From: Monocercomonoides exilis
Taxonomy: Eukaryota; Preaxostyla; Oxymonadida; Polymastigidae
Direction: 5' to 3'
Length of the DNA stretch: 64,000 nucleotides
Assembly: GCA_001643675.2 (NCBI GenBank)
Contig: LSRY02000059.1
Location: 191,001-255,000 of the forward strand
The first letter of the stretch is position 1; each line of letters begins with the position of its first letter. Both the position numbers and the translations under genes were made by a program. The notes below the pieces were generated by a model. The model did no database searches. It was given only the letters and a program-made list of their open reading frames with translations, and was not told where the DNA came from. This document shows, piece by piece, positions 1-11,676 of this stretch.

Positions 1-1
1 T

Positions 2-2469
2 ATGCCTGCTCATCCCGTTGAACAGGTCACGCCGTCACCATTTGCTGATGCTTCTGCGTCTCTCTCAACACCGGCACTATCTGTTGTTTCACCTTCAACG
101 ACATATACGCAATTGGGAGTTTCACAAATGAAATCCTGGAGAGAAAGGGCTGAGTGGATTCCACTTCGTTTGACTCCAACTGAGCAACGAGATTTGCTGC
201 TTGTTGAATGTGCATTGAATGTGTCTGAGTATACCGAAAAGATTGACATTCAGTCATACCAATCCACGCCATTTAAGAGAATGATGAAGCAATTGACTGA
301 GCTATGCTCTCTCGTTGCAGGTCTTGCCGTTGCAAAGGATTATCGACAAGGCGAGTTGCTTGTGAAGGACAAAGCCTTTAAACATTATCCAACATTTTTC
401 CAGCATATGTTTGAAGGTGTGTATTAATGAATTCTCTGGCCTTTTTCTTCATTATTTTTTTTTTTTGAATTATTTTCAAAAATTATTCAAAATTAATAAA
501 ATTCAATGAATTTTTTGTTTCAATACTCTTTTTCTTCCACAGTTGCGCGTAGGTACAAGATCACCAACCCAGAAAAGATGCGCACGTCGTATGGGAAGCT
601 GATGTATGCGCTGATGGACTCTCAATGGTCAGACATTCTGGCTGAGATGGGCATGGCGTGTGTGGTTCCCATCAGAACAGTTGTGCTGTTCATTGCAGAG
701 AGAGACGGTGCCACAAAGCTGACAGCCAGAGAGCGTGAATACGAATGGAGCAAGCAGAAAGAGCTTGAAGCAGCGATGGAAGCAAAGGACGAGGCGAAAT
801 ATGACTCTCGAATGGGAAGAGGAGAATTCGAAAAGAACGCACCGTCCATCAGAGGTGGAAGGAAACCTATCCATTTGTTGGATGAGTTGTTGGACGATCC
901 GCTTTTGAATGTGGCCACAAGAGAGATCTTTTCAGAGGGCAAAGAGAGGGAAATTGTGCAGCGGGAGATCAGAGAGAAGGAAAAGGCTATCAAAATACTC
1001 TGCAGCAGATACAGCCGAACAGCAGAAGACATCAAAATGTGGGAAGAGGAGCGAGAGACAAGGAAGGCAGGGTGCTCTTCTGAGCAGCTCGAATACGAAG
1101 AGAGGGAGCTGAATGAGATGCGCAAAAGGGAGGCGATGAGGCAAAAGAACGGAGACGAAATGGAGTTGGATGAAGATCCTTCTCCACTCGACTCACAGAT
1201 GAGCTCATCCTCCTCTTTATCATCATCATCTTCTTCTTCTTCTTCTGCCTCTTCTGCCTCTTCTTCACTTCGCCCAGTGTCAGAAGACGATGTGCGGCTG
1301 ATCATCTACTCCTTTGCAGACAATCAGTCATTCCTCCGATACAACTCATTGCCCTGTCAGAAGATGCTTGACTATCTCCATCGCTACTTCCACCCGTCGC
1401 CCAGCGGCAGAAGCGAGGCAGAGAAAGAGGCACTGCACATCAGCGACGACAGCGACAGAGGGAAAAGGGAAGGTAGAGGCAGAGGAGAGGATGAAGAATC
1501 CTCTGACGATGAAGACGAAGAAGGGTCGAAATACAATCTGCGTGGGAGAGAGTCGTTTGTGAAGCAGAGCAACTACTCGCCGTGGATGGCGTCGTGGATG
1601 GCTGACAGGCCTCCTTCACCCGAAGAGCGCCTGGTGGCTGCACCTGCCAACACGTGGCAGGCCAAAAGCAACTTGTCCATCTCTTCAGGGATTGGAGGTG
1701 CAAGACTGACTCATTCGCATCATGTGCAATACAAGTGTGATTCCTTTGTTTTTATTATTATTAATAATCCTATTAATTTCATTTGTTATATTTCTTTAAT
1801 ACAAATTTATGTGTTCATCCTCTTTTCTTCCCCCTTTTCTTCCCCCTTTTCTTCAATATTATCAAAATTCGTAGGTATGTTGAGCAAACACTCATATTGT
1901 GGCGTGAGATCGTCCAGGACTTCTTCAAGCTGTGGAGTCTGGCTGAGCAGGATCTGGTGGCCAAAGGGAACTACTACCGCCTGAGAGACACAGGGCAAGG
2001 GATGAACAGGATGCAGAGCTGTCCTCGTGTGGGAAGAGCGATGAATCAGATACTGACACAGGTGATGTCCATCATCAAGGGCTCCTGGGTAGGCTCATCG
2101 GCAGTGCATTTGGGCGACACAAACGTGCCGAATGCGTTCATGTTCATTGACAAGTACACACAAGTCTCCAGAATACTCACGCCCATCGTGTCTGTCTTAG
2201 ACAAGCTCCCCTTCATCTGCCACAATCCGTTCATCCACCACTACATCAAGCGCGAGTACGGGTCAATCGACCTGTGCAGAATGGAGATTCTTCAGGATTT
2301 CTTCCGCTTTGGCTTCGACGGGTCAGGCGCTGACAACTACTTCGAGGCTGGCAGCTGTATTGATGGAAGACTCACATCTGCATGGAACTGGTGCTCCAAA
2401 ATAGAGAAAAAACGTTACTTCCCTGTTTTCTTGCTTTGCGGCTTCATCGGCTTTGATGGACAGTTTTAA
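2..2469 (+). CDS. DUF2009 / UPF0652 family protein (5' end possibly cut by window edge)
   Basis: Three exons fit: 2-416, 543-1734 and 1875-2469 (introns of 126 and 140 nt, GT-AG), giving 733 aa if the ATG at position 2 is the start; the true start may lie outside the window. The spliced protein has the conserved UPF0652/DUF2009 blocks: a WIPLRLT segment near residue 53, RRYKITNPEKMR just after the first splice, IVQREIREKEKAI, DNQSFLRYNSLPC, and after the second splice LWREIVQDFFKLWSLAEQDL, RLRDTGQG, GSWVGSSAVHLGD, FGFDGSGADNYFEAGSCIDG, and the ending WNWCSKIEKKRYFPVFLL. Both splices restore these blocks exactly (phase 1 then phase 2), which supports the model. A low-complexity stretch of Glu, Ser and Asp near 1090-1540 interrupts the family core and is probably a lineage-specific insert. 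The family is widespread in eukaryotes and has no established biochemical role that I know of. Confidence 0.88.
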
Positions 2470-2740
2470 TACGTTTCACATAGCTTGTTCTCCGGTAATC
2501 TTAAGTGTATTTTTTTTAATTTTGACTAGTTTTTTGGAATTGACTTTCTATTTACCAAAAATATCATTTCACAATCTTTTTCTTTTGTTTTTATCATTAT
2601 ATAATTTATTTTTTGCAATAATCTGTTAGCTTAAAATCAATATCAATGCATATTAAAATTTCACAGTTGTATTCCATTGAAAATTGAGAAAAAAGATTTT
2701 TATCGAGAAGACTGAATATTCCCATATTAATTTTTTTCGG

Positions 2741-4222
2741 ATGATTGATGATTTTCATCATTATTTGACCGAAGAAAATCCTGATAATAGAAGCAGCTCA
2801 AGATTCTGCGCTTTTCAGTCAGAGCACTTCATAGGAGATGAGAGGAAATTCCGCCAAAACTTTTCGTTTTCGCTGAGAGAATCAAAACGAATTTCTGCTT
2901 TGTCGCAAACTCGAAACAGCGAAAATGAATGTGGAGATTTGACAAATGACGAGGCTTGAATTGTAATTCACTTTAGGTTGATGTTTTATAAATTTCTTTT
3001 TTTATTACAACTCTACTGACGTTTTTAGAAAAATCAAATGTTGCAATGCATTGAATTGCTAAAAAATGATCAGCTTGCAGTAAAGGAAGAAGCAATAAAA
3101 CAGCTATGCGTTTATGTTGATGTTTACGGGAATAAGGCAAAATGTTTTAATTATATTGCAAAGTATTTTTGTTCAATCAATGCATATGAACAACTTATAA
3201 ATTGCCTTCTTGTTTCTGATTCCCCATTTATTCAAGAAAGATCTTCTTGGATTTTGCTAAATCTTGGTTTGAAAAGATTCTTCTTTTATTTTTTCATCGA
3301 ATTATTCATATTAGCATCTTCGTCCGATCGCACAATTACAATGCCAATACTTTATTCTGGTTTTCTAAAACATGCAGCAAAACTATTGGAATCGGACAAT
3401 CGTGCGCTTGTAGAAAATATTTGTTCGCTGATTGGAAATGTTTGTTATCATATAACAGAAGATCGAGATTATGCAGTCCAGTGGGGAATCACTCAGCCAA
3501 TATGCAATCTGATTTCTGATCGATCAATTGAAGTTAACCTACTCGAAGAAGCTTTATTTGCAGCTTCCATGCTTGCGAAAAATAGAAACAGAGACCCCAC
3601 AAAGACTATGGAAATAGGAACGCGTGACGATAAGGAGATGAGAAAGTTGGAAAAAGAGGCAGAAAGCAAAGAACGGGCATCACCTTCAAAGCAACACCAG
3701 ACACCGATAAAACTAACACCTTTCCCTATAATTTCATCTAAACCAACAATAAAGACAGCCAGCGGTTCTGGTGAAGCAGCGCATTCAAAAGGATATTTGG
3801 GATATTCTTACTCGAATGAATTTGAGGAGAATATTCTTGAAGCAGACGAAATCCTCACTGAGCACACTCTTGTTTTGCTTTCTCATTCGCTTTCAGACTC
3901 CAACAACATCTCCAAACATGCTGCGTGCGCACTGGCGAGAATCACTGCAAACAACATTGCTGCAATTAACGTATGATCTTATTTCTTCTTCTTCTTGATA
4001 AACACATTTTTTTTCATATTTATATGAACTATCACCTCGTTTTAAATGAATTTTCTGCAGCGTCTTATGTCATCTCCACACATCGGACAGCTAATTGCGC
4101 AGACGATCCATCGTCCTCGAGAAGTTTCTCAGCCAATCCTGACAACGCTGACAAACATCACAACTGTCTCTTCAAAACATGCTGAGGTATTATTACTCAC
4201 TTTATTCATCAACATGTCCAAT

Positions 4223-4254
<32 letters not shown>

Positions 4255-5415
4255 TATTATTATTCAAAAACACATCATTGCCCCAATTGCATATCTTTCT
4301 GGACAATTCTTCAGGTTCTCATACAAAACGGGCTTATTCCAATGCTTGTGCTTCTCCTGAAAAGCCACGATGCCAATGTTCAATTGGGCGCGAGTGAGGT
4401 GATAACAAAAGTTGCGCTGGGCACCAAAAGGCAGGTGAGGCAGCTGTTTCAGTATGGAATCATGCAGGCGATGGTGCACAAGTGGACAGAGGTGAGCGAG
4501 AGAGTGGCAGACGAGTGGGTGAATGCTGTTGCGAATGCGATGCACTCATCGACAGAAGCTCTTGTCCAGCTTGTTGACTTGGGCGTGGTGGAGTTCCTGT
4601 GCGAAAAGCTGCTTTCGCCGAGGCCAGCCACTGTGCTTGCTGCGCTGGACGGGATCGGAATTGCACTCAGAGGAATGGAAAACTTAAAGGAGATTAGCAA
4701 ATTCGAGGAAAAGTGGAAGAAAATGAATGAAGACAAAGAAGATAACAAGGCAGCAGCATCACATCCTCCGTCAACAGTGTTGTCTCAATCAAAGATTGAC
4801 TCTAATCAGAGTCATTCATCTTCTGCATTTGATTCCACTCCTCCATTTTCTGCTTTTTCATTATCTTTGTCTTCCTCACAACCTTCATCATCTTTGCCTT
4901 CATTTTCTTCTTCTTCTTCTTCTTCTTCTTCTTCTTCTTCTTCTTCTTCTTCTTCTTCTTCTTCTTCTTCTTCTTCTTCTTCTTCTTCTTCTTCTTCTCA
5001 AAGCACTTCAGCTGTCCCTCAAAAATCACCCATAAAAAGGCGCCGTTTTGACATCCTTTCTTCCATCACTGCTGCAAAACAGGGCCAAAATGTTGTCATT
5101 GAGCGGATGAGCAGATGCAACGGGTTTCAATGCTTCGATTGGTTGGCAGAAAGCAAAAGCCAAAAAATAAGGACGGTTGCAAAAGACTTGGAGGAAAAAT
5201 ACAATTTCAAAAGTCTTACAGAATGCAATCCTGATTTTGATTTTGACGATGAGTACTTGGACGAATATGATGGCGTTCAAGCAAGTGGTCCGAAAATTAA
5301 CAAATCAAATGAGATTCATCATTCAAATCCTTTATCATTTCTTGATGATCCAGATGATGAATGTGATCGATCTGATGAATTTGGTGCATCGTCGTTTGCT
5401 AGCGCTGTTTCTTGA
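2741..5415 (+). CDS. Importin-alpha-like armadillo-repeat protein
   Basis: Best model: exons 2741-2953, 3029-3266, 3315-3970, 4061-4186 and 4315-5415, 777 aa. Importin-alpha carries cargo with nuclear localisation signals into the nucleus together with importin-beta. Residues about 33-59 (ERKFRQNFSFSLRESKR then ISALSQTRN) resemble the importin-beta-binding segment, though it is less basic than usual. Armadillo-type helices follow (FIQERSSWILLNL, ALVENICSLIGNV, ACALARITAN, NVQLGASEVITKVALG, ADEWVNAVANA). The 48-nt intron at 3267-3314 is stop-free and a multiple of three; removing it joins LLNL to ASSSDRT as in importin-alpha repeat 1. The first junction would need a GC donor at 2954, so exon 1 is tentative; translation could instead start at 3038. 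The C-terminal third has a poly-Ser tract and an acidic tail. Divergent from canonical importin-alpha; a nuclear-import role is inferred. Confidence 0.75.
4221..4254 (+). repeat. (TTTA)n microsatellite inside an intron
   Basis: About eight tandem TTTA units lie within the 128-nt intron 4187-4314 of the importin-alpha-like gene. The array supplies T-rich intron sequence but is not next to the acceptor. Confidence 0.9.
4904..4998 (+). repeat. (TTC)n microsatellite encoding poly-Ser
   Basis: About 95 nt of uninterrupted TTC/TCT repeat within the last exon of the importin-alpha-like gene, read as some 30 consecutive serines. The pure pyrimidine strand makes it prone to slippage and a candidate for triplex formation. 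Antisense reading gives poly-Lys, an artefact. Confidence 0.95.
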
Positions 5416-5546
5416 ACATCCATCTATTTTGAAATTAAAGTCTTTTCAAAAATTCATTTCAAAACCACTTCAGTGCATTTCATCTGTTTTATGTTTTTAA
5501 TATTATTATTTTAAATTGGGTGTAGATCATTTAATGGAAAATTTTT

Positions 5547-6599
5547 ATGTCCAGTTCATCGTCTTTAAATGAATTTCCACCAGAGGAACAAATTGCTGTG
5601 AGTGAGTTTTTGCGTCGTTATGAAGCTGCATTTGGGGCATCTCGTTCGAAAATGAATGTACCTCTGAAAGACCGAATTTTTGTATTACATGATTTGTATC
5701 GCTCATCAGAAAAAGTGACGGCTTTGCTTAATGTTAATCATCTTGGAGTTCTTTTTAACCTCGATGAAGAGAAAAAAGGATTTGTTACTGTGAAAAATTA
5801 TGTTGCTCTTTATCAAAAAGCTGTATCCCTCCAAACTGAAATTCATTCGGGCACCGAAGAGTTTAAGTATCAATTTGAATGCTTTTGCGTTTGGACAATG
5901 TTCACCAAATTAAAAGACAGCACATTTGGAGTTTCTGGCTTCATAAATTGGATTCAAGAACTTACTAAATTAGACAAAGATGTGAGTCGCCTTCCCAAAG
6001 TTGGAGATGAAATATATCTTCATTTATCTACAATTAAATATATATTTTTGTTATTTGATATCCAAAGAACAATTGGATATGATCTTCAACAATTTTTGGA
6101 AGTGCTTCATTCTGTTGGATCGGAACAAGGATTAAGCACAGATGCCCCAGGAAAATATGATCGCTTTGTTCCTATGAGAGTTCTTGTGTTATTTTTGAGT
6201 AATTATATCAAAGGATTTGTCGACTCAATGACAGCCTATGGTGTTCCTCTTGCTGCTCCTTCACTTTGCCCATCTTCCACATCAGTTCCGTTAGCTACTT
6301 CTCCACAAGCTTCTTCCCAACTCTCAACTCCCAGCCCCCCAACTACTTTTTATCCTTCATTTCGAATTACTTCCTATCAGCAGTCTCAATCTCCTTCTCT
6401 TAGTCATTCACCTCTATCTTCATCCACTTCATCAGCAACTTCATTACAATCTTTGCCTCTTGTTTCTTCTCAATCATCTTCGCATTCATCTTCTTCTGCT
6501 CGTCAGCACTCTTCTTCTTCTATGTCTCAAGCACAACATCACGCTTTATCATTTTCGCAATCGGGATTACCTCATCCTCTGCCACCTTCTCATTCTTAA
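5547..6599 (+). CDS. Uncharacterised protein with two degenerate EF-hand-like segments
   Basis: A single-exon frame of 350 aa with an in-frame ATG just after a 131-nt gap from the upstream stop. I do not recognise the family. Residues about 15-230 look globular and hydrophobic-helical. Two stretches resemble EF-hand helix-loop-helix units: LFNLDEEKKGFVTVKNYVAL (around residue 70) and LFDIQRTIGYDLQQFLEVL (around residue 173), but the usual Asp/Asn ligands at loop positions 1, 3, 5 and 12 are incomplete, so calcium binding is doubtful. The last 115 residues are Ser/Pro/Gln-rich and probably disordered. No signal peptide or clear membrane segment. It shares the plus-strand run with its neighbours and shows no unusual base composition. 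Confidence 0.7.
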   Translation: MSSSSSLNEFPPEEQIAVSEFLRRYEAAFGASRSKMNVPLKDRIFVLHDLYRSSEKVTALLNVNHLGVLFNLDEEKKGFVTVKNYVALYQKAVSLQTEIHSGTEEFKYQFECFCVWTMFTKLKDSTFGVSGFINWIQELTKLDKDVSRLPKVGDEIYLHLSTIKYIFLLFDIQRTIGYDLQQFLEVLHSVGSEQGLSTDAPGKYDRFVPMRVLVLFLSNYIKGFVDSMTAYGVPLAAPSLCPSSTSVPLATSPQASSQLSTPSPPTTFYPSFRITSYQQSQSPSLSHSPLSSSTSSATSLQSLPLVSSQSSSHSSSSARQHSSSSMSQAQHHALSFSQSGLPHPLPPSHS

Positions 6600-6750
6600 T
6601 TTTCAAGTCAAATGTATCATTTATTCATATTTTAAGTTCATATTTATGAGGATAAATAGTTCATGTGTTTTATTAGATGTTTATCAAAAATTATTTCTGT
6701 GGGCTATGATCCATAATTTATAGTTTTTATTTGGTTTTTGCTTTTTTTCA

Positions 6751-9700
6751 ATGGGCGCTTCACAATCAGCGCCAACAAACAATTCATTATCCTTACTTTT
6801 TACAAAAGATTTAACATGTTTGACTTTTTGTTTCTTGAAGCAACTAATAAAGACTATTTCAACAAAATGCAATAGATGCCGATAGCGACTTCTGGGAGCA
6901 ATTTTTCGAAGAAATTAAATCAAAACGTATTTTAGAAGAAATATCATATGGAATGATAAGACTTCTTTTTCACAGTAAACCAAATAATATAAAGGAAATC
7001 GTCAGACAAATATATGCATTTCTTCTAAGTTTCTGCGGAACCATCAAATCAGAGGATGCAATTCAGGTTATAAACGTATTGTCATTGCTCACCCTCATAA
7101 TATCCATTTCACATGAACCAAAACTTTCGGAATTTGCATCGGAATTATTCTGGTTGGTAAAAGAAGGAGAACCTGAGCCTTTCGGCAAACGTCTCTTGCA
7201 TCTTATAATGCGCCTTGCTTTCTTGCCTGGATTCACCGTTTGTGTGACTCATGAAGAATCTGAGACAAAATATCAAGTCGAGCCATGTCAATCGTGCCTA
7301 ATTTGGTTTCTTTGTTTTATTATTCTGTAAAACATAAAAATTGAAATTGTTTTTTGATGCATTTAAACTCATTACATAAATTTTAAATATTATATGATCG
7401 ATTCAGGGAACAAGGCATTGGGCAACAAGACAAATGCAAATGGACAGAACAATTGGACTCAGCTCGAAGAGTCATCGTTCGATTGTTACTTGTAATAAAT
7501 TCTGCAGCGCTTTATCACATCGCTGCTGATGAGAAAGCTTTGCTTCGTGAAGATCCTTGGGCAGGCTATATGCTTTCTGATGATCTTCCGTTTCGCACCG
7601 AGCTTGTTCTCTCGCTGACTAACTTGGTGTTTTCGTTTGATCCGGTGGCAGCTAAAAAGATGGCTGGAAGAGATCAGAATTTGGAGCTGCGGGCGGCGCT
7701 TGTGCAGGATTCCAGCAGCCTCCTCAGCATTTTAGTGATGCATGTCCCGGTGGATGTTATGATGGAGGAGACTCTGAGCAAGAGACGAGAAGAGGAGAAA
7801 AAGAAGCGAATAGAAAGAATGATAGAGGAAAAGAATAAGAGAATGCTAAAGTTGCAGCAGCAGAAGGAAGAGAAGTGGAAAGAAATTAAAGCAAAAACAA
7901 AAGAAAAAGAAAAAGAAAAAGAGATGGAGAAAGAGAAAGAGAAAGTCGAAAAAGAAGAGAAAGAAGGAGAAAAGAAGATAAATGAGGAAACGCAGCATGT
8001 TGCAATAACATCAACTTTGATTCAAGTGGAAGATAAAACAAAAGAAGAAAAGAGCGAATCAAATGAAGAGAAGACACAAGAGAATCCTTCAAATGCTTCA
8101 GAACCACAAAAAAGCTCAGACGAGGCAGATGGAGTAGATTCACCTGAAGTGCTTAAGGAAAAGGATGTTTCACAAAGTGAAAATGCAACAGATGAAAACT
8201 CAACCAAAGAAGAAATGAAAGATGAAGATGACTTAACAGAGAAGAGAGAAGAAAAGAAAGAGAAAGAAGATGATGTTGAAGTTGAGAAAGAGAACAAAGC
8301 AGGAGATGAAGGTGAAAAGAATGAAACAGATAAAGCAGATGAAACAAAAAAGACAAACGATGAATCAAAGGAAGAAGTCGTCAAGACTGAAAAAGAGAAG
8401 GAAATCGATGTCGATGAAGAGAACAAGGAAAACAATGAAAAGAAAGAAGCAGATGAAAAAGCATCTAACAAACAGGAAGAAGCAGAGACGAAACAATCAG
8501 AAGAGAATTTAACGGCAAAAGAAGAGGCAACCGAAGAGAAAAAGACATCTGCAGATTCTGAAGAGCCGAAGAGTGTTGCTCAAATTGTTGATGAGAAGAC
8601 AAATGAAAGTGCAAATGAAGAGAAAACACAAACAGAAAATGAAAGTTCAAAAGAAAAAGAAGAGGAAAATGTGAAGAGCAACAATGAGAAGATAGAAGAA
8701 AACAAAAATGCAGCTGTTGATATTAAAAGTGAAAATAAAAATGAAGAAAAAGAGGAGGAGGAGGAAGAGGATGATGAAGAGGAAGAAGAAGAAGAGGAGG
8801 AGGAGGAGGAGGAAGACGAAGAAGAAGAGGAAGAGGAAGAAGAAGAAGAGGAAGAGGAAGAAGAAGAAGAAGAAGAAGAAGAATCTGACAAGACCTCAGC
8901 TCAAAAAGCTGCACAAAAAAGAACCATTTATGCACCAAATACCAACAGATACAAAGTCGTTAGCCAAAAAGATCTTCTTCCGAAGAGTCCACAAATGAAC
9001 AGTCGATCTCCTTCTCTTCAACATTCATCGCTTTCAAAGACAACAACAGTCGACGACTTGAATCTGCAGTCACCAGCAGATGGTCATTATACATTGAACA
9101 ACAAGAGTTTAACTCGCTATTCTCCACAAAATTCTGCTTCTGCTTCTGCTTCAAAATTGCCTCAGACTCCCAACACACGCAATGTGATGCCTTCTCTCTC
9201 TCATTCTGCCTCTGAGCAGATTGTCCGCCAAAAGCGCATTCTTTCTCAATCCGCAGGAAACAATGCAAGATCGCCATCGCTCATGCCCAGTCAGACAGCC
9301 AACGAGAGAAGAGCATCCACTCAAGTACGCTCTCCAAGCCAGTCTCTTCCTTCTCTGCCTGTCTACCCCAATCTCTCTTCATTCGGCCACAGCTCTCTTT
9401 CTCAGCCACCTCCTCCTCCGTATTCGTCTGCTGCTCATTCGTATCCTCCTTCTGATCCCTCTGACCCAAGCTATCTCCATCAGCACCCGCAGTTCTTCCG
9501 CGACTTCTTCGCCTTCATCAACAACGAGTACCACATCCGCTTCATCTTCACATCTTGTCTGCCACATCTTTCTACTGCTGCTATTCCTCTGCCTGCTGCC
9601 AGCTTAAACGCAGCTTCAGGCAGCAGCTCTTCAAAAGGAGAGGACAAATCATCTGCTCCTTATTCATTCACCACCACATCCATCTCGCCTTCTTCTGCTT

Positions 9701-11676
9701 CTCCTTCTTCTTCTTCTTCGTCGTCATCATCTTCTTCTTCTCATTCGTCTTCCATTCTCTCAACCGCTTCGTCTGTTCCTGTGCTGCTTGCCCTCATCCA
9801 CCGCATCCTCGTCCACTCGAGACGCTGTCTGGAGCATCTGATTGAACACCCCCCTCTCCTCTTTGCCTTAGTCTCTGCTGCCATCGGGGTGATCTACCAT
9901 TCTGCTCTGCTCTTCCCAACAAAAGCTATCATCACAAGTGCTGCTGAAGAGATTAACTGGCAAATGCAGCGGATGCGCGACAAAACATCTGCAACACAAA
10001 CAAGACCGCCTTTCTCATCGTCTCCTGCCATTCACACGGCTCAGCTGCTGACATCGCAAATACAGGCAGCAAATGGCCTGCTGCTGTTCTTGTCCACAAA
10101 AAGAGATGTGTCTGTTCTGCTGAATGAACCAGATGACAGTGTGTTGGGCGAACAGCTGCGAAGGGAGACGAGAGAGAGGATGGGAATGGGAAGAGGTGGA
10201 TGGCTGCGGAGCGTGCTGTGGAAAGGGGCAAAGAGCGACTGGTCGTACAACGACAGCATCATCCGCTCGATCTCTCTTCTCACTGCACGTTGTGTGCCTG
10301 TTTGTGAGTGCGGGGTGTTTACCACTCTGAACGGGGTGGTGGTGACAATGCTGTCTTTGATGAGCAACTTAGCTTTCTACGCAAAAAGTCTATCGCGCGG
10401 CAGTCTTGCTGAGATTGTGGCGCTGTTTGTGATGCTCTTCAGCAACGGCGATGCGCTGGAGGTGCGACGGAATCCGGTGACGATCCGATTCCGAATGGAG
10501 TGCATGAAAGTGGTGCTTGACACAATCAACACGCTGCTGCAGTATCAGTATGATGGCAACAACACCATCGTGTACTTCATTCTCCTCCATCAGAAGGACT
10601 TCCTCGCTCTGACTGTGCCGCTGGCACAGCCGAAGAAAATTGTGCGAAAGAAGCAAGTTCGAAACAGCACAGAATCAGACATCTTCGACCTGCCATCAGC
10701 TGCAACCATCAGAAAATCGTCGCCTGCTCTCTCTCAGTCACTCGAGTCTTATTCGTCGCCTTCATCGGCACAGTCGCACAACAGACTGCCTCCAAATGCA
10801 TCGGCTTCCTTTTCTGATTCTTCTGATTCTTCAAATGTTGATTCATCTGCAACCTCTTCAGAGGTTCCAACTCCTCTTCATTCGGACACACATTCAGATG
10901 ATGTCACAGCAACTCCATCAAAAGCCAAAGAAGAGCAGAACGTTCAAACAACACCATCGAAAGCAGAAACTTATCAATCCACAACTCAAATTCGTTCACA
11001 GCAATTGCCAGCTTTGTCTTCTCCACAGCGAAATCACACTCTTTCTCTGGCTGAATCCAAATCCAAAACAGAAAGAGTCAATTCTGACTCTCATCTGGAC
11101 GATCTGCCACATTCAGTGTATGTTTCTCGTATTCGTATGATGGAGCAGCTGCGACTGTCGCTTCCACTGCTGCCTGCCTTCTCTCTCATCCACAATCTCC
11201 TCCCTCTGTTTCATACGCACCTTTCCTCTTCTGCGCAGCCTTTCTCTCCTTCTTCATCTTCCTCTCCACACATCACCGATATGCTCATTTTGCCTTCACC
11301 TTCTCACTCTTCTTTGTGGGGTTCCTCTGAACCTGAATTTCGCATCACAGACGATGAGAAGTGGTGTGTAGATAAACTGGACAAGATGACGTTGGTGGGC
11401 ATATTGCCACATCCCCATCATGTTGTTATGAAGAAGCTCGACAGAAACATTAGAGTCGTTTTATGGGAAAGAGAGCTCATGTGGGTTTGTTATTGTTTGA
11501 TTAACATTGTTTTTATTAATCATATTTCAATGAATAATTGTTGTTTATTTCCTCTTTTATTTTTAATAAACATTCATCTGCAGAGATGCATCGTGCGCGT
11601 GTCTGATAACTTGTGGGATCCGAACTCCATTGCACTTTTCCCTGCTTTACCTCATACAGCTTTTTCACGTGAATAA
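6751..11676 (+). CDS. hid1: HID1 (Dymeclin/Hid1 family) homologue with a large acidic insert
   Basis: HID1-family proteins are N-myristoylated Golgi-associated factors needed for dense-core granule and trans-Golgi traffic in animals. Exons 6853-7305, 7407-11484 and 11584-11676 join cleanly in frame. Family blocks: DSDFWEQFF near the start, CLIWEQGIG across the 7305/7407 splice, NLAFYAKSLS, LLQYQYDGNNTIVYFILLHQ (about 10535-10600), LVGILPHPHHVVMKKL (about 11390-11440) and the MWRCIVRVSDNLWDPNSIAL end created by removing the stop-free 99-nt intron 11485-11583. An ATG at 6751 opens MGASQS, a good N-myristoylation signal as expected for HID1, but its reading phase does not fit the acceptor at 6852 with any GT donor seen, so the first junction is unresolved. 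Roughly 1,560 aa, about twice animal HID1, because of a Lys/Glu block (7780-8890) and Ser/Pro-rich stretches. Confidence 0.82.
8744..8886 (+). repeat. Purine-only GAA/GAG tract encoding poly-Glu
   Basis: About 140 nt made almost wholly of A and G, mainly GAA and GAG codons, within the HID1-like exon. It encodes a nearly pure acidic run of more than 40 residues. GAA and GAG are mixed, so it is less prone to simple slippage than a pure triplet array; the encoded acidity may be what is kept. Confidence 0.9.

Noticed and set aside
4802-5029. Minus-strand frame of poly-Lys opposite the importin-alpha-like exon
   Set aside because: It is the complement of a TTC repeat in a supported plus-strand exon and has no other coding feature.
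8580-8891. Minus-strand poly-Ser frame opposite the HID1 insert
   Set aside because: Complement of the GAA/GAG tract; the plus strand has the family protein.
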